Shown here: piece by piece, positions 61,729 to 64,000 of the stretch
Numbering within the stretch: position 1 is the stretch's first letter
Layout of the letters: each line of letters starts with the position of its first letter
NCBI RefSeq assembly: GCF_022436675.1
Contig: NZ_JAKUJZ010000003.1
Coordinates: 198,226-262,225 of the forward strand
Length of the DNA: 64,000 nucleotides
DNA from: Rheinheimera hassiensis
GTDB taxonomy: Bacteria; Pseudomonadota; Gammaproteobacteria; Enterobacterales; Alteromonadaceae
Direction of reading: 5' to 3'
Notes under the pieces: generated by a model
Database searches by the model: none
The model's input: only the letters and a program-made list of their open reading frames with translations
Told to the model about the DNA's origin: nothing
Translations under genes and position numbers: made by a program

Positions 61729-62088
61729 TTACGCGGCTAAGGCTTGTTTCGCTTTGCTCACTAAAGCAGTAAAAGCTGCTTTATCGAATACGGCGATGTC
61801 AGCTAAAATCTTACGGTCGATTTCAACAGAGGCTTTTTTCAGGCCATCAATGAAACGGCTATAAGATAAACCATTCATACGTGACGCAGCGTTAATACGC
61901 GCGATCCACAGTTGACGGAACTGACGCTTACGTTGACGACGGTCACGGTAAGCATATTGGCCTGCTTTAATAACGGCCTGGAAAGCAACACGATAAACAC
62001 GACTGCGGGCACCGTAGTAACCTTTGGCCTGGTTTAACACCTTCTTATGGCGCGCGCGCGCCGTTACACCACGTTTAACTCTTGGCAT
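61729..62088 (-). CDS. rplT: 50S ribosomal protein L20
   Basis: A 119-residue L20. It starts [18 protein letters not shown] and has [20 protein letters not shown] and [20 protein letters not shown], fully typical. L20 binds 23S rRNA and, in E. coli, the leader of rpmI-rplT for autoregulation. 17 nt after rpmI. Confidence 0.99.
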   Translation of the reverse strand: MPRVKRGVTARARHKKVLNQAKGYYGARSRVYRVAFQAVIKAGQYAYRDRRQRKRQFRQLWIARINAASRMNGLSYSRFIDGLKKASVEIDRKILADIAVFDKAAFTALVSKAKQALAA

Positions 62089-62105
62089 GTCAGACTCCTA
62101 ATTAA

Positions 62106-62303
62106 TTATGCGTATGGCATGCAACGGACTAAGCCCGCGATGTCTACTTTAGCGACTAAGGTTTTTGGACCTAACTGACGCTTACGCTTAGAGGTCTTCT
62201 TCGTCAGAATGTGGCGAAGGTGTGATTGCTTACGTTTAAAGCTACCAGAAGCGGTTTTTTTGAAACGCTTCGCAGCACCTTTATTGGTTTTCATCTTTGG
62301 CAT
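62106..62303 (-). CDS. rpmI: 50S ribosomal protein L35
   Basis: A 65-residue L35 beginning [20 protein letters not shown], full length for the family. In the infC-rpmI-rplT operon, with an 88-nt leader after infC that holds a hairpin. Confidence 0.99.
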   Translation of the reverse strand: MPKMKTNKGAAKRFKKTASGSFKRKQSHLRHILTKKTSKRKRQLGPKTLVAKVDIAGLVRCMPYA

Positions 62304-62348
62304 AGTTAAAAACTCGCATTGTTAAGTTACAACGAATAATAAGGCGTT

Positions 62349-62374
62349 AACCCCACACCTTGCAGTGCGGGGTT
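62349..62374 (-). promoter_or_regulatory. Hairpin in the infC-rpmI spacer, possible L20 operator
   Basis: On the minus strand AACCCCGCAC / GTGTGGGGTT forms a 10-bp stem (one G-U pair) with a 6-nt loop, between the infC stop and rpmI. In E. coli the rpmI leader is where L20 binds to repress rpmI-rplT. Equivalence here is inference from place and structure. Confidence 0.5.
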
Positions 62375-62391
62375 ACACTTGAAAGCACCTA

Positions 62392-62934
62392 TTACTTCTT
62401 ATTTGGGGCCAGCATCATGATCATCTGGCGACCTTCCACCCGTGAAGGGAAAGATTCGCACAAGGCAATGTCTGATAAATCTTCTTTAATCCGATTTAAC
62501 ATATCAATACCAATGTCAAGATGCGCCATTTCACGACCACGATAGCGCAGCGTTACTTTAGCTTTGTCACCCTCTTCAATGAAGCGACGCAGGTTGCGTA
62601 GTTTTACCTGGTAATCGCCTTCATCAGTTCCAGGCCGGAATTTTATTTCCTTAATCTGGATCTGTTTTTGCTTCTTCTTCTGCTCTTTAAGAGCTTTACT
62701 CTTTTCAAACAGGAACTTACCGTAGTCCATCAACTTACATACTGGCGGTTCGGCTGTCGGGCTAATTTCTACTAAATCATTGCCACTGTCTTCGGCTAAT
62801 TTAATAGCGTCAGCAATACTTACTACACCCAGTTGCTCACCTTCAACACCAATTAACCGTACCTCTGGCAGGTTAATTTCTTCATTGATCCTGTTAGGAC
62901 GGTTTGCAGGTAATGTTTTCTTTCCTACTTTAAT
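62392..62934 (-). CDS. infC: Translation initiation factor IF-3, ATT start
   Basis: A 180-residue IF-3, identical in length to the E. coli protein. The start is the rare ATT codon at 62934, preceded by GGAGG with 8 nt spacing. The N-terminal domain reads [20 protein letters not shown]; the linker and C-terminal domain include [18 protein letters not shown] and [13 protein letters not shown]. Starting at the first in-frame ATG (62733) would lose 67 residues of the N-domain. The rare start allows autoregulation by IF-3 as in E. coli. Confidence 0.96.
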   Translation of the reverse strand: MKVGKKTLPANRPNRINEEINLPEVRLIGVEGEQLGVVSIADAIKLAEDSGNDLVEISPTAEPPVCKLMDYGKFLFEKSKALKEQKKKQKQIQIKEIKFRPGTDEGDYQVKLRNLRRFIEEGDKAKVTLRYRGREMAHLDIGIDMLNRIKEDLSDIALCESFPSRVEGRQMIMMLAPNKK

Positions 62935-62975
62935 AGTATGTTCCTCCGAAAATTATTCTTATCGCTTAACTTGGT

Positions 62976-64000
62976 TTAAACCCGGGTTTTAATTTCTGTT
63001 GTCAGCTTTTCTACAAAAGCTGCAACCGACATTTTACCCAAATCTTCACCCTTGCGCGTTCTCAGTGCAATATCACCGGCTTCCATTTCTTTATCACCAA
63101 CGACAACAAGGTAAGGAATGCGCTTAAGCGTGTGCTCGCGAATTTTAAAGCCTATCTTCTCATTTCTCAAGTCACTTATGACTCTAATACCGTGAGATTT
63201 GAAAGTTTTTACTAAATTCTGAACATATTCGGCCTGATTATCGGTAATGTTCATCACTACCACCTGTGTTGGTGCCAACCAGGCAGGAAATAATCCGGCA
63301 TATTCTTCAATCAGAATACCGATAAAACGTTCAATTGAACCCAAAATGGCGCGGTGGATCATTACTGGTGTTTGCTTTTCGCCACTTTCAGCCACAAAAG
63401 TGGCACCTAAACGGCCCGGTAAGGCAAAGTCTAACTGCACAGTACCGCACTGCCAGGCCCGACCTAAACAGTCGTGCAGGGTAAATTCAATTTTAGGGCC
63501 GTAAAAGGCGCCTTCGCCGGGTTGCAGGTCATAAGCAATGTCATTGGCTTTTAACGCTTCGGTTAAGCCCTGCTCGGCGCGGTCCCACATTTCGTCGGTA
63601 CCGATACGCTGTGCCGGCCGGGTCGACAGTTTTACTGCGACGTTTTTAAAGCCAAAGGTGCTGTAGGTATCAAACACCATCTGGATACATTTGGTGACTT
63701 CAGCCTGCACCTGATCTTCCGTACAGAAGATGTGCGCATCGTCCTGGGTAAAGCCGCGCACCCGCATTAAACCGTGCAAGCCACCTGATGGCTCGTTACG
63801 GTGACAACAACCAAACTCGGCCATCCGTAGCGGTAAATCGCGGTAAGACTTTAAACCCTGGTTGAATATCTGCACATGGCCAGGGCAGTTCATCGGCTTG
63901 ATGGCGTACTCGCGGTGCTCTGACTGGGTAGTAAACATATTATCGGCATACTTTTCCCAGTGGCCGGATTTTTCCCACAGTACGCGGTCCATCATTAACG
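62976..64000 (-). CDS. thrS: Threonyl-tRNA synthetase, N-terminal part beyond window
   Basis: The last 341 residues of class II ThrRS. They begin near the core [17 protein letters not shown], then have [16 protein letters not shown] (motif 2 region with the zinc Cys), [13 protein letters not shown] and [16 protein letters not shown] in the anticodon-binding domain. The frame is open to the window edge with no start. It is followed by infC after 41 nt, as in other gammaproteobacteria. Confidence 0.98.
   Translation of the reverse strand, partial: LMMDRVLWEKSGHWEKYADNMFTTQSEHREYAIKPMNCPGHVQIFNQGLKSYRDLPLRMAEFGCCHRNEPSGGLHGLMRVRGFTQDDAHIFCTEDQVQAEVTKCIQMVFDTYSTFGFKNVAVKLSTRPAQRIGTDEMWDRAEQGLTEALKANDIAYDLQPGEGAFYGPKIEFTLHDCLGRAWQCGTVQLDFALPGRLGATFVAESGEKQTPVMIHRAILGSIERFIGILIEEYAGLFPAWLAPTQVVVMNITDNQAEYVQNLVKTFKSHGIRVISDLRNEKIGFKIREHTLKRIPYLVVVGDKEMEAGDIALRTRKGEDLGKMSVAAFVEKLTTEIKTRV

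Noticed and set aside
62392-62733. A 113-residue version of IF-3 starting at ATG 62733
   Set aside because: It lacks the N-terminal domain. The frame continues upstream to an ATT with GGAGG, giving the family length of 180.

Overview
The window comes from a gammaproteobacterium. The rplT, rpmI, infC and thrS genes, WecC, FadE with its PsrA-like regulator, and the tRNA sequences all look like Alteromonadales-type genes, most like the Rheinheimera/Alishewanella/Arsukibacterium group. That placement is inference from gene content; no search was run. Family names (TIGR numbers) are recalled, not searched.

Most of the window, about 0.6 to 51 kb, is one large exopolysaccharide and protein-sorting locus of the exosortase A (XrtA, EpsH)/PEP-CTERM type. 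Positions 1-272 hold a tRNA-Ala/tRNA-Glu/tRNA-Glu cluster on the minus strand with a near-consensus promoter. Next come the XrtA-associated ATPase (plus strand) and, convergent to it, a four-gene envelope export operon on the minus strand: Wza-type exporter, Wzz-type chain-length protein, BY-type tyrosine kinase and an outer-membrane barrel. Divergent from that operon, 6.6-20.8 kb is a tightly packed plus-strand run: sugar-phosphate transferase, NodB deacetylase, FemAB protein, four GT4 glycosyltransferases, exosortase XrtA, a glutamine-dependent asparagine-synthase-type amidotransferase, a PaaK-like adenylating enzyme, a 27-residue membrane ORF and an O-ligase. A TPR protein (minus) separates this from a second plus-strand run at 21.7-29.9 kb: flippase, pyruvyltransferase, GT2, a glutaminase-less asparagine-synthase homologue, a second deacetylase and two GNAT/FemAB-like proteins.

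The 30-47 kb part carries a minus-strand aminotransferase, the two XrtA-associated hydrolases, a triple-VanZ membrane protein, an unknown anchored protein, and a minus-strand operon (AMP-ligase, PLP decarboxylase, SGNH protein, MBOAT acyltransferase, sulfotransferase). Divergent from that operon are an acyl carrier protein, WecC and the TPR lipoprotein PrsT. At 47.6-48.4 kb lies a PEP-CTERM substrate protein behind a very good sigma-54 promoter. A minus-strand pair follows at 48.5-51.2 kb: a ThiF-nitroreductase fusion and the exosortase-associated acyltransferase.

From 51.4 kb onward the genes look like ordinary chromosome: a GNAT, fadE with its TetR regulator and operator, an HD-GYP protein, a 102-bp inverted-repeat element, a DPP IV-type peptidase, upp, an alpha/beta hydrolase, an NlpE/META lipoprotein, and the rplT-rpmI-infC-thrS translation operon, with thrS cut by the window edge.

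How it works together (inference): sugars made partly by WecC are assembled on a lipid carrier, modified (deacetylation, pyruvylation, O-acylation, sulfation, amidation), flipped, polymerised and exported. XrtA processes PEP-CTERM proteins, possibly joining them to this glycan. The CoA-ligase/ACP/PLP-decarboxylase/hydrolase set and the ThiF-nitroreductase/acyltransferase pair look like two small-molecule modules of unknown product attached to the system.
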